Positions 1 through 64,000 of a DNA stretch of 64,000 bases are shown here, piece after piece. This DNA is from Mastigias papua (taxonomy: Eukaryota > Cnidaria > Scyphozoa > Rhizostomeae > Mastigiidae): the NCBI GenBank assembly GCA_964019165.1, contig OZ025271.1, positions 17,668,282 to 17,732,281 of the forward strand, given 5' to 3'. Each line of letters opens with the position of its first letter. Position 1 is the first letter of the stretch. A program made the translations under genes and the position numbers. The notes beneath the pieces were generated by a model, which worked only from the letters and a program-made list of their open reading frames with translations, was not told where the DNA came from and made no database searches.

Positions 1-2110
1 AACAGTAAGCTAAAAATGTTCAAACATGTAACAAAAGATAGAAAGATAGCCCAACAATCTACACTACAAAATACAAATGATTGTAAAAGAGAGATGGTTA
101 AAATTACCGTAAGGTATGTACAAAAACTACACAGTTCGCACGTGGATGATTTACAACTTCATGGTTTTATCATTCTTTCTAAAAACTTCGGTGACGTGTG
201 ACTATTTATCTCAGTAGGAAGTGTATTACAGAGGAAATGAAGATGCTGCAATCGTTAGAAAGCTTTAAAAAGTGACAGTAGATGCACAAAGTCCAGTAGC
301 ATTTAAATCTCAATTAAAACAATATCGACAATTGATGCCAGGGAATAGCAAAGTCTGAATCTGATTCATTTTGTGTATCTGTACTTAAAAACGTGTGGGT
401 TTGTAACTCGGGCATATCTGTATAGTGAAGTTAAGTCCTCAAAAGTAACACAAACCAACATGTACAGCACTTGGATAGCTTTCTAGGATTTAGTGCCTGG
501 TACGCTCTATGAGCAATTGGAAGAAAACAACCACACCCATTCTTTCATAAAACAATTATTTATACACATTTTGTAAGTTAGTCCCTGATTGATGTTCACT
601 GACTGATGCTACAGTTTCACTCATTATTCTACTGAAAACAACCCCGATTAGAGAAATTTCTCCGTTTCAGGTACCTAACAGATCCAATTGTGAATGGGAC
701 GGAAAAATTTGCCATTATGTAGTTGCTGAGTAAGAGGGTAATAAAATTACTAAGTATGATTATATATGGGTGCAACTGAGTATTGACTAAGTCAATCATT
801 GAAGTTCAATCTCCTTGTTATATGACAACGAAAATGTCACTCGTTGGAGACTCAAATGAGGTAAGTAGCTGCCAGTGACTGTATGTCATGCCAAAGTCAT
901 TTTATTGCGCAATGCTATATGGCTGTTTGGTATGCTTTACCTAAATAGAAAACGTGATTTTTCCAAGGGTATCAAAATGTGAAGCAGATGAAAAAATACG
1001 TATATATAGTAATAACATTCAACATTTCATAGAGCACGAAAATGGTTGCTAAAGTTTGAAAAATTATGCTAGAGACTTCAAAATTGGAGCATTTACGTAA
1101 TTTGCTGGGTAATTTGCTTTCAGTAGGAAACTTATAGGTCTAAGTTGCCAAGTTTTGACCATATGACTCGATCCTAGAAGCCATGGGTCAGTCTGTTATT
1201 GCTCAAGACAGAAATTCTAGACTTCTCTTCGAGTTTCCTGCTGAAGGAATTTGCTGTCTACAAAACTACAAGTTGGAACTTTGTGGCAAAAACATCACTC
1301 TGGAACAATAAGTACACAATATGAAATACATATACATATTCATGGGTATCATGTAACATTCCACTCGGCATTTTGTCTTGTAGGATCATTTTGAGTATAT
1401 TGCCAGGAATCTAGGTTAAGTACAATCTGTCCACTTCCATAGCAAAAGCATTCGAACGAAAGCCATACATTGAGATGAAACGTTTTCTACATATTTGAAA
1501 CAATAGAAAAGTAAAAAATGGAACATTTCTCGGCATATAACTAGTTTACTTGTACGATCTTCTGTATCATTCTCTATTGTTCTCAATGATGTAAAGAGTA
1601 AAAATTCATAAATTTCAAGGAGTGTGATCAATTTTCGAGGGAAAATTCCCATTTTCAAGGAGTTTCAAGTGCCCTTGAAATGAAATTTCAAATTCAAGCA
1701 CTTTTCAAGGAGTTCAAGGACCTGCACGAGCCCTGGCTACTATGAAACATCTCCAAATACAATTTCAGTGAATTACTGACGGCACTGCTTTACCTGCCCC
1801 CCCCCACCACCACTGCCTGCGGGCCTGTAACTTAACTACATTCATACCACATATAATTACGTTTGACACATGCCAAACTACAAAATGAACATAACTGTTT
1901 ATGCTAGTAGAATACGAGAGCAGCAAAATAATTAAATAGATTAGAGTTTAATACGACTACGAAATTCGACGGTACGTCCTATTTGAAACCAAATCTGTAA
2001 TGAGCGTGTAAAGTCATAGGTCAATTCAAATGTCACTTGATCATAAGCACCTTTTCATACATATCCTCTGAATAGTAAAAGGACTGCCAATACAATCAGC
2101 TGGCAACATT
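1..2110. other. 3' flank of the receptor gene
   Basis: No coding region recognised. The one notable part is 1610-1735, where ttcaaggag-type subrepeats run into a terminus reading ggacctgcacgagccctg, like one end of a hAT-type element; the other end is not visible. A poly-C run sits near 1797. Confidence 0.4.
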
Positions 2111-2119
2111 GCAATGGGC

Positions 2120-54602
<52,483 letters not shown>

Positions 54603-54724
54603 CTTGAAAGAGAAAAATAATCTACAGAGCATCTTTCAAAAGTACCATAACAGTATCACAAATTCAACAGCCTCACTCTTCGGATAATCCACCGAATGTA
54701 TGTGACAAGACTCTATTAGCTGCA

Positions 54725-55092
54725 TACTCTCAGATGCTTAATACAAGGGGAGTCCTAATAGTTGGGGGAGGGTGGGGACTTTTTCAAAAACTAATAAAGG
54801 GGGTCTTATTAACCGAGTGGGTATTTTCCAGATAGGAAGCCTGTCGCACTGTAAACAGTAGAACAACATGTTTTATGGTCAAATAACTTTACCTACAACT
54901 AACAAGAGCATTGAAAACATGAATACAATAGCATAGTCTTTTCGAAAATACAAACCAAAAAACTTATGCCTGACATACAATTTGACACTTCAAATTACTA
55001 AAATTAAGAAGCAGGGTCCTTAATAAAATCCAGGGGTGGGAAAAACTTGAAAAATTGATAAGTGTCCCCTTTTATTAAGCACCCGAGAGAAT
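54725..55092. mobile_element. MITE with CTTAATA inverted ends, copy 2
   Basis: Left end actctcagatgcttaatac and right end (inverted) tctctcgggtgcttaataaa; G-rich inside. Just upstream of the HEPN exon acceptor side. Confidence 0.65.
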
Positions 55093-55094
55093 CC

Positions 55095-57945
55095 ATATGG
55101 AGAAATTCCTGTAATACAGTGCGATATAGTTTCAAAGGGACCATTCACATACTACGGCAAAGGGTAGGGGAGTCTCTTAAAATGCTTAGCTTTGATTATC
55201 TGTCACTCTTGATATAAGAACAGTTCTAAAAACAGTTGTATCTAAAATTACCAAAAAACTGAAATCATTGAGATTTTGGCAGAATTATATGGTTCTTATA
55301 AAAAGGATGGCATGCCAGCACGCCTTCTGAAAATAACCTTTTCAGAAAATCTTTTGAGAATTAGACATTCAATTGTTTTAGGTACACATGCAAGACGCTA
55401 CGAAAACTGTTGAATGTAGCAGACAAAGATCACTGTTATACTCGATTAACAATTCGTTCTGGGGAGAACCAAATGATGAAATAATTGGATGAAGGTGTAA
55501 CGGATGACGCAACATGAGAATGATTCCAAACTTTATTGCCCTTTGTTCAAATTATAAATTATTACCTATAATATAACATAAAACAAAGAAAGATAAACTG
55601 CTATAACCTATGAGAATAACAAACTGATTTTAGCACAAATCTTATAAAAGTCAGAAATATATTTAGTCATACTCTTTGGTGCCAAATAAGCAGGAAGTTC
55701 AAACATCCAGGGGTCTCAATAAACCGGGGGTGAACTATCTTCGAAATAACACACAAAAGCAACCTTTCTGCTCAGAGAAGAAATTAAACCTCTGTAAAGT
55801 GCAACTTGCGACATTTTTGCGGCAAAAATATATACAAGTATTTAAATTAAAGGCTGCTATGGCGATTTAAAGATATCAGTGACGTCATAGGATCTAACAT
55901 ATGTCTGCTATTTAGACGTAATGCATAAGCAACATATCATATGGCACGTTATTGATGCTGTTTAACTTCAGAACTGTCTATATGTAAATTGGCTTCTGCA
56001 TTTTCAATATAAATCTCTTCTGAATACTGTTTGAGAGTTTTTTTCCGCATAACCTACAACTATTTTCGCATGCGTAGGTGCCACTTTGGTACCCTATACA
56101 GCCATGTTGTTTGACCATATATCTACTAACATGATATCTACTAACACTCAACACAAGCATTACGTTTTATAGAGCTTTCATTAGTCCCTTAATCGCCAGC
56201 TCCACTTTCTATACTCCGATGTAAATCTTATGTGTATTTGCTAAGCAAATATGCCATTGCTTTAAATACCATTAATATCAAAGAGAGTATTGTTCTGTGA
56301 TGAATTTAATGATAGAGTCAAGAAAATTGTGCAAAGTTGTTTAATTTGCCATTGATTCAAAGAGGGACCAGCTAATCAGGTCTACTTATTATTTCAGCAT
56401 TCAGATGTTGAACTTCTTTAATGAAAATTATACGTTCTCACTTTTAGTAAGTCACAAATTTGACTAGCTTCACTGTTAGGACCATCCTTTTTGCTCTCCA
56501 TGCGATTATCCTAAGCGAAAACAGCATACTAATATTAAATGGTCATCCTGTGGTTATTAAACATTCGAGAATTCGCCAGTTCCTTTGTATTATTTAAAAT
56601 GATTCTATCTTATTGCCAATAAGCTTTCTGTATGCATTTTTATCATGTACTATCTAATACGGATTGGATTTACAAAACTACAACGATGCTAAACCCTAGA
56701 TACTTGGTCTACCCTTGGGTTTTCCACACGTTTTTGCTTAATAAGAAACGAACTTCCTGCATTGAGCCTGGGTGCTTCCATTTTAATATTTAGCAAAATC
56801 CAAGCTCAAACGCTTCCTACATGCTTCATGCAGTTCTAGAGATTCCCAATACAACAACAACCCAGATAAGGCAACTATGTAACGAGAATTAGATTAGTCA
56901 GCTTCTGCGAAATATTTATGTATTTTGTTTGTATTTTGAGATGGTGCAGTAAAGAATTTCCTTGGAAAAAAAGCTTTTTCAAGTATATTACTGAAGCTCA
57001 GCATGTGCTTCGAATTCAGGAGTGATTTATATTAAAAATGTAAAAACCAGTTTACAAAAAGACAGCTTTGAAATTACACAGCATCTATAACGTGCCATAA
57101 GATACGTTGGATATGCAGTATGTCTAAGGTTGTCCTCTAAAGAGTTTTTATTCATTACTGAAGCAACAAAATGCTTTAATACAATTTTTGAAATGGACCC
57201 TACCCATTGCCAAAACCCCGCCTAGAAGCCCCAAAATTCAAAGAAGGGCCAAAAAGCTCTGCTTCACTTTAAAATTGCTCATTTTATTAAATTAGACAAA
57301 ATTACATATCTAATATCACATCAGCGCAATTTTACAGGGTATATACTTGATTTTGATGAAGTCATCAAACAATGCAACATCCGGTCAAAATTCGTTTTAG
57401 CCTACCCTGGATTTGAAATCTCCATGGTCGATTTAGTGAGATTATGAAAAAAATTTGATATTAAGTAATTTGCTAGTTTTTTCTAAACATTAGGTAATGG
57501 AGGAGAAGGTATTACATAGATTGATCTTGAAGGATGCAGTTATCTGAATAGTCTGTTGAAACTATAGAATGTCAATACAGTTCGAAAAAGTGGGATCATT
57601 CTGTTGTTACCATACTGAAAATCTAACTTCGTCCAGCACTAGAGAGACTATGACTATGAAATGTCGGATAACAACACTGTATATAATATAGAACTATGTT
57701 AATAACTTTAAAAAATTCCTGTTTAAATTTAGTTGAATTATCATGGACATTCCATATCTAAACCAACGTGACGAGAAAAAAGAAGGCTGTTAAGGTATCC
57801 GAATGATGATACAAGAAAGAAAACTCAACTAACATCAACACCAGGTCCAATGCACATTGCGATGGAGCTGTGCTAGCTGCCCTGTGCATACTGACTAAGA
57901 GAGGATCAGTGTGAGCAAATGACGTAGCTTTTTAGCAATTATTTG
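55095..57945. other. 5' flank or 5' intron, nothing recognised
   Basis: No coding exon with clear splice sites and no promoter motif I can defend. A leader-like segment before the SINE starts near 57848. Confidence 0.4.
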
Positions 57946-57947
57946 AA

Positions 57948-58035
57948 AGCGTGGTCCTATAGCTCAGTTAGTAGAGCACTAGAGGTACAACGTCAGGGGT
58001 CACAAGTTCGAATCCCGCTCTGGCAGTTTTTTCTC
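57948..58035 (+). mobile_element. tRNA-derived SINE head
   Basis: tatagctcagttagtagagcac (A box) and aagttcgaatcccgctctgg (B box) with tRNA spacing, but the acceptor and T stems do not pair well. Most tRNA-like of the copies here; same type as the plus-strand head at 24143-24216. Confidence 0.65.
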
Positions 58036-58388
58036 GCACTTTCACTTTTCATAACAGTATATAATATAAAATAAATATATTTACTAATCTAACATTTGAT
58101 AAAAGAAGATTGCTTCCAGTATTTCGTATACCAAAATTAGATAGATTCCAGATAAATTCTATGAAACAGAAATGAACAATGTATATATGTATAATACAAA
58201 AAACACAGTAGCAAATAATATTTTATGCAAACAGGATTTAGGTAGTTTTGCCTACATTCAAAGTTGTACCAACCTTCAAACTCTCAACTACTTCAACAAT
58301 GCAAAGCCTCCTTACTGCAGAGCAAGCAGGCGCTGCAGGTAACCGAATGTACAGTACTTGGTAAGAAGAACATTTTGACTCAACACCT

Positions 58389-59010
58389 AGAAAACAGGTT
58401 CATTACACAATTATATAAATATCTTCATATGGCATGCATTCATAATTACCAAAGTCCTCTATTGGCAGGATACTCAATTGTCTGTGTTATTTGCAGAATT
58501 AACTGTTGACTGATTGATGGATTGTATTTAGTAACCGAGATATACAACCAAAACGAAACGACTCTTTGCAAACAACATGATGCCACATTACTCAAAAATT
58601 AAAAACCAGGTTCACTAAATAATTATATAAATATTCTTATATGGGTTGCATTCTCAAGTACCAAAGTCTTCTATTGGCAGGTTACTCAATTGTTTGTGTT
58701 ATTTGCAAAATTAACTGTTGACTGATTGATGAATTGTATTTAGTAACCGAGATATACAACCAAAACGACACGACTCTTTGCAAGCAACATGATGCCTCGC
58801 GACTCAAAAATTAAAAAACTCGTTCATTAAATGATTTTATAAATATCCTTATATGGGATGCAGTCATAAGTACCAAAGTCTTCTATTGGCAGGTTACTCA
58901 ATTGTTTGTGTCAATTGTAAAACTAACAATTGACTGATTGATGGATAGTAATTAGTAGACATGATACACAACCAACACAAAAGAACTGATCAAAAACAGC
59001 ATGATACATC
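58389..59010. repeat. Tandem repeat, 212-bp unit, about 2.9 copies
   Basis: The marker ctattggcagg recurs at 58459, 58671 and 58883, and gatatacaaccaaaacga recurs with the same spacing. The last copy is the most diverged. Confidence 0.85.
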
Positions 59011-60890
59011 ATGGCAAGGAAAGAACCCAAGATCAATGATGTAGAGAACATGTTGGATACCAAACCACCAAATCAAACTTGAATGGTGATGTCAATTTTG
59101 AATTTGACGGCCATATTGAGAGATTGCAATACAAGTCCAGTAACAATCGCAACAATATATGGAAATGCACTTCCTGTAAACAATGCAATCTCAGACGCGC
59201 AATGTTGACCTTAAACCTTTGCATTTTGCTTCAACGTAGCAAATAATGAAATGTCTCACAAAATTGTAATATGTAAGTTTATTTTTATGGGTATTTCAAA
59301 TATAACAAGGGGCAACATATGAGTAGCCCCAAAGACAGAATGCCTGTGCACAATGCTATGGGTTTTATGGCATCGATTCAACATTTTTTTCAATGGGTGG
59401 AGTAGTTAACATTGTAATGGGTGTTAAGAAAAGCGACATGAGTCAGAAATTCACAGAAATGTGTGGATGTTTCAACTACTTTGGCAGGCATTCTGGAATA
59501 AGGCAACTGCAGAAGAAAGCAGTCTATTTAGTTAAGAGTTTACATAAACGCTTTTCCTTTCATAGTATACACAACAATAGAGGACTGCAGTATTTTCCCC
59601 ACAAAATAAGAACCTCCCCACTAAACAGCAATCTAGTTCTTGAGAGGGATTTCTGCTGCATCCATGAACTTCCCGTCAACAGCTACATATACGCTTTTAT
59701 ATGACACAAGTCTTCTAGCATAGGGTAACATAGGGAGGTATTGCCAGCCCAACTAAAAAATGTTGTTTATCTTTGCAAGTCCAAACAATTTATGATGAAT
59801 ACATGCTTTTTTCTAAACAACTAGAAGAGACAGAACCTTGGCCACATCAAATGTGCTCTGTTATGACTTGGGGTTCCTATGCTTCCAAATAGTGTTAAAT
59901 TTCTGATGTGCTTACAGTTGTAGTTCAGGCCTATTTTAGATTGACTATAGCTTTCTCGAGTTATAGTAAAGTTCTGTAGTACCAACAGGCCATTCACGTA
60001 TTTTAGATTGCCTTTAGTTTCACTAGATATGCACGAGTTGCTGTTTAGTCAAACGTATGACATTTAAGTGTTTTCGCGACACTTGAACATTACTGTTCGC
60101 CGAACTTCAAAGACATTGCAATCACAAGACGAGACTTGCTTCCTGCAATATTTCCAAAGAGTAGATAGCGAATTTCCCTTTTCCAGACCCAGGGTACCAT
60201 TAGACTTCCTTACATCTGGTTAGCAACACTCTTTGGAATCCTGTAATGGGGCCAGAACAGCACCCTATTACAGGATTTTAAAGAGTGCCTTTTACCAAGC
60301 AGATCTAAGGAGGCACTCCTTCAGACATCTAGCATTTGTCTACCAAATGCCTTCAAGATATAAAATATGCCGTATATACCCTATCTAATATAAGATATAA
60401 ATTATGAGAAAGGCCTTTGCAAAATCAGAATAGCTCCTCTTTATTTTTATTACAAAGGCTAGCTCTCCTGCACTCAATATTGCCCTACCCCCCCCTACCC
60501 CCTACCTTCTCTGACTTCAATAAGTAGATTGTAACAACAGGCAATTTTACTTTGACTGGAATTTGCTGCTAAACTGCAGGGTATGATAAAGGTGCGCTTC
60601 AACTCTTGTGTCATTCGACTACTCAAAAACTCCGCATGTCTCAAACATCAGGTGCATAATTGTTGATAAATCAACAAATGTCCAAGATCATAGCATGCCA
60701 ATATTCTGCACACTCAGGTCTTATAGATTTCCCAAGCAATGTAAAATGTGTATTCCATGACCATTGGAGGAGAAAGCTAATTCCATCTAATTTGCAAATT
60801 CACATGACATTGCTCAGAAGGTACAACAGATTTGATATAGACTGTTTATGGTAGATTTACAAGTGCGTATGATTAATGTCCAGTATGGTG
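59010..60890. other. Flank, nothing recognised
   Basis: A 103-codon plus-strand frame at 59393-59704 has no recognisable domain and is probably chance. Poly-C near 60490. Confidence 0.4.
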
Positions 60891-60966
60891 GCCTAGAACC
60901 GCCATAAGGAATTTTGAACATGATATCCAAATTTTTCAAAGTTAATTAAACTCATGGTTAACAAAA

Positions 60967-61160
60967 ATTTTAAACCGTTTGAACATGAACCAGAAGTCAA
61001 ATAAAAATGAAATAAAATTTCAAACCATTTGACAATGAAACAAAAATCAAATGAAAATGATATAACATGCTGTTTAAAACCATTTGAAATTGAAACAAAA
61101 ATCAAATGAAAATGAAATAACTTGAAATTTAAAATCGTTTGAAAATTAAAATGAAAACTC
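60967..61160. repeat. Tandem repeat, about 54-bp unit, 3.5 copies
   Basis: Units of the form ttcaaaccatttga with gaaacaaaaatcaaatgaaa. The array is flanked by direct copies of cctagaaccgccata (60893 and 61168). Confidence 0.7.
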
Positions 61161-61194
61161 TTCCAGCCTAGAACCGCCATAGCACACAATGCAG

Positions 61195-62390
61195 TGCTCA
61201 CGCAGTGTGCTCGCATCATAAGCTCAAATGGCCATGGAAACGAGGTAAGAATAGCCTCCCGCCAAAAGGACGCGCTGATCAACAATATGGCTCGTATTCG
61301 TGACGATAGTTGGAAAGATGATGTTATTTTGAAGCAGGCCCGTCGGAACAGGGGGGGCTGGGGGGGGCTTCAGCTCCCCCAATATTTTGCAACTATTTGC
61401 TCTTTAAATTTTCGAGAAAACATTGCAAGGCCATACTATAAATTCGCAAAAATATTAACCAGTTCAGTTACCAGCTATCCCTTTCAATCATTTATTGCGT
61501 GTTCAAAGAACCAATGTATACTTGATCAGGAACGTTAAACAGCATGAGCGAAGAAAGTGAAGTCTTGAAAACTAAATGTTATGCGAAGATGCTGGGGGGG
61601 GGGGGGGGCGTCAGGGTCTGACTTTTATGCTCCATCAACCTTAAAACACTTCATCATTGATAGTATTGTTTGGTAATTTGATTATTTGGTAAGCAGATTT
61701 TTGGACAATTTTCGAACAGAGATTTGTGTATTAAGTTATGCATTAATGTAGCACACAAAAGCACACAAGCATAGGTGATTGAAAAAGAGTGTTAAGAGGA
61801 TCGTTAAATTTTGTTTTGGCAGTGTTTATGATTTCTTAAGTTGATTGCAGGCGTGCATTGCACGGAGACAGTAGGAAAGTTTTGCTGTCAATGACTGCAA
61901 AGTATTCCGTTAGCTTTTTCAGCCACAGGTAATGTTAGTAGATGACTGCAAATACATAGATTCCAGCTAATTTACAACTTCCATTTCAAAAATTTTCTTA
62001 ATTCTGTTAATAGTAAGTCACCCATTAAAAATGACAATTTGTATAGCCAGGTTGCTTTCCAGCAATCTAAAGGGCGTGGTCGAACAAAAATTCTCCCGGA
62101 GCCCAGTGCAGTCTGCTTTATCTAAAGCCCCCCCAATATCAATTTCGTTCCGACGGGCCTGTGAAGGAGTGTTTGATCGAAAAAGTTCGGCAATGTATGC
62201 AACGCACAGAAATTTTGGATTACTTGAGAAGGGATTTTAATCAGTATGCTTGGAGCATGCGTTCACTGGAAAGGCGATTGAATTACTTCGGCATTAAATA
62301 CACTGATGCAGCCACACCATACTTTAATGTCCTGGGGACAAGATTCACATTCAGATTCGCGGACAACATTCAGATTCGATGGTAGTCATC
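61195..62390 (+). pseudogene. ORF split by the hAT-like element (integrase-type regulatory region?)
   Basis: The frame ending NMARIRDDSWKDDVIL before 61335 continues after 62162 as CLIEKVRQCMQRTEIL, then MRSLERRLNYFGIKYTD, when the element and one TGAAG are ignored. The second part resembles the helix-turn-helix region preceding the integrase core in animal DDE-type element genes, which is a weak guess. No catalytic domain follows. Confidence 0.45.
61335..62161. mobile_element. hAT-like non-autonomous DNA element
   Basis: 827 bp, inverted ends CAGGCCCGTCGGAAC and 5-bp target duplication TGAAG on both sides (61330-61334 and 62162-62166). G-rich near the left end, poly-G run at about 61592. 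No transposase. Confidence 0.8.
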
Positions 62391-62436
62391 TTGTAACTGT
62401 CCAAAACATGTCGTAGATAGAATATCGATGCATCTA

Positions 62437-63255
62437 ACTCAAATAACATCCAACTAGGCATGTTAAGGTACATTATGAATATTTTTCCATACTTTTTAAC
62501 CCATAGGGTTCCTCAAACGAAGTGCCGTTACGTTCAAATCCGTTATATTCTCGCTCCGATGAGTTTGAATCAATGTAACTTTTCGATCACTTATTGCAAA
62601 TAAAACAGAATTTCAATGAAATAACATTCGACTAGGCATGGTAAGTTACATTTTGAATATTTTTTCATAATTTTTAACCCAGGGGTTTCCTCAAACGAAG
62701 TGCCGTTACGGTCAATTACGTCATATTCTCATGCCGATGACCTTTCAGCAATGTGAAATATCGATCGCTTACTACAAATAAAACAGAATTTCAATGAAAT
62801 AACATCCGACTAGGCATGTTAAGCTACATTTTGAATATTTTTTCATAATTTTTAACCCATAGGGTTCCTCAAACGAAGTGCCGTTACGGTCAATTACGTC
62901 AAATTCTCATGACGATGAGTTTGAATTAATGTAACTTTTCGATCACTTATTGCAAATAAATCAGAATTTCAATGAAATAACATCCGACTAGGCATGGTAA
63001 GCTACATTTTGAATATGTTTTCTTAATTTTTAACCCAGGGGGTTCCTCAAACGAAGTGCCGTTACGGTCAATTACGTCATATTCTCACACCGATGAGTTT
63101 GAATCAATGTAACTTTTCGATCACTTATTGCAAATAAATCAGAATTTCAATGAAATAACATGCAATTAAGTATGTTAAGCTAGAGTTTGGTTGTTTCCCC
63201 ACAATTTCTAACCCAGGGGGCTCCTGAAACGAAGTGCCGTTGCTATCAAATTTGT
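62437..63255. repeat. Satellite-like tandem array, about 178-bp unit, 4.6 copies
   Basis: The marker cctcaaacgaagtgccgtta recurs at about 178-180-bp steps (62513, 62691, 62870, 63048, and a diverged copy near 63222). Units also share tttcaatgaaataacat and gactaggcatg. Confidence 0.9.
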
Positions 63256-63522
63256 TGTTATCAGGTTGATTTTCTTAGGTGAGTATGACTAATGGGATCA
63301 TAGCGAGTATCCATCAGCTGGGGCCTGCAGTGGCATCCAAACTGCACTGAATTATATGCTTTAGGCTGACGTCTGACAAATAATGCCAAGTCATGTAAAA
63401 ATAGTTCGAATGCTCTACTTCTTAATTAAGGGGGCACAGAGTCATTTCTGGGCTTCCAGGAGGGACCTTGCCCCCTTAAGCCACCCATGGCTATGGACCA
63501 GCGAGAGGAATCACACATAGTA

Positions 63523-63835
63523 CACGCATTTTTTTTATAAGAAACATGTTATAAGAAACGGTAGGCTCAATTTCTGGAAAGCATTGCTTGCAGGCTATGT
63601 GGAGCAAGGTTGTTGAGAGACTTAATACACCATCGTTTATCATTCTTCAAATTAACGCATTAACTTAGTTTATCTCTGAATGTGAGTGAACTGTTTGCTT
63701 TACCTTGGAAGCACGTTTAAAAAATTCACTACCTAAGACCTTAACATGTAAGAAACTTTTGACAGCAAAATCGTCAGAAAATTTAAGAAACTGCCTACCA
63801 GCATCAGACCTTAGTTTCTTATAAAAAAATACGTG
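63523..63835. mobile_element. TA-flanked MITE, second member
   Basis: Ends CACGCATTTTTTTTATAAG and, inverted, CACGTATTTTTTTATAAG with TA on both sides; 313 bp. Same family as 5722-6064. Confidence 0.75.
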
Positions 63836-64000
63836 TACTGAAATGAAGTAGTGACGTGGAACACTCCTGGTATTATTAACTATTCCTCGAACTTCATAGA
63901 TTTGATGATTTCCTTGGCATGAGACAGCCAATTGTCATCTCTTACAAGTCAAATGCAACCAACCAACATACTTCGCCCTCTTGATGTTAGTTACCACCGA

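Noticed and set aside
57948..58035. Functional tRNA gene
   Set aside because: A and B boxes are good, but the acceptor and T stems do not pair, and related heads occur elsewhere as SINEs.
59393..59704. Small 103-residue gene
   Set aside because: No domain, no splice context and no conserved pattern; likely a chance frame.
62437..63255. CRISPR-like array
   Set aside because: Units are contiguous 178-bp tandem copies with no short repeat and unique spacer pattern, in a eukaryotic sequence.

Overview
The window is eukaryotic and almost certainly from a marine invertebrate animal. It is AT-rich, has large introns with clean GT-AG splice sites, and carries many transposable elements: Penelope-like retroelements with hammerhead ribozymes, Ty3/gypsy, Tigger/pogo and other DNA elements, and tRNA-derived SINEs. 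Very long (TA)n tracts are common. HEPN-NACHT receptors and ZU5-UPA-Death proteins are known from many invertebrate phyla. I cannot name the species.

One large minus-strand gene explains most of the window. Exons recognised by homology, by duplication and by splice sites join in matching phase from about 54.6 kb down to a stop codon at 2120. They give a 25-exon model of about 1,795 residues with the order HEPN, five phase-1 mini-exons, NACHT ATPase, ten phase-0 Pro/Ser/Thr-rich mini-exons, ZU5, ZU5, UPA, Death. The layout resembles a fusion of vertebrate NLRP1 (NACHT plus a ZU5-UPA FIIND) and PIDD (ZU5-ZU5-UPA-Death). The second ZU5 keeps the His-Phe-Ser motif at which PIDD and FIIND proteins cut themselves. 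An NLR that senses through NACHT, is held by an auto-cleaved ZU5-UPA module and signals through Death, with a HEPN RNase-like head, is the main finding. In three duplicated mini-exon pairs the exons differ far more than their flanking introns, mostly by amino acid changes, which suggests diversifying selection.

Layout. 1-2.1 kb: 3' flank with a truncated repeat. 2.1-7.6 kb: Death and UPA exons, with a LINE tail, a Tigger MITE and other MITEs. 8-10.2 kb: SINEs, a LINE tail and a deleted Tigger element. 10.4 kb: HFS exon. 12-16.6 kb: two Penelope elements head to head between (TA)n arrays. 17.5-21.9 kb: a MITE, the ZU5 exons and mini-exons. 22.4-23.1 kb: third Penelope copy. 24.5-28.3 kb: defective Ty3/gypsy. 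29.3-31.7 kb: SWIM-YqaJ element split by a Tigger MITE. 32.1-33.8 kb: an older Penelope relic. 34.9-40 kb: mini-exons. 40.9-43.8 kb: NACHT exon and a decayed NACHT duplicate. 44-45.1 kb: foldback element. 46.8-53.5 kb: a 2.3 kb direct duplication carrying mini-exons, around a Ty3 relic. 54 kb: HEPN exon. 54.7-64 kb: 5' flank with MITEs, a SINE, two tandem arrays and an ORF split by a hAT-like element.

Most other open frames are TA-repeat artefacts or chance frames. Exon joins come from reading splice sites by eye. They need transcript support, and the true 5' start is unresolved.
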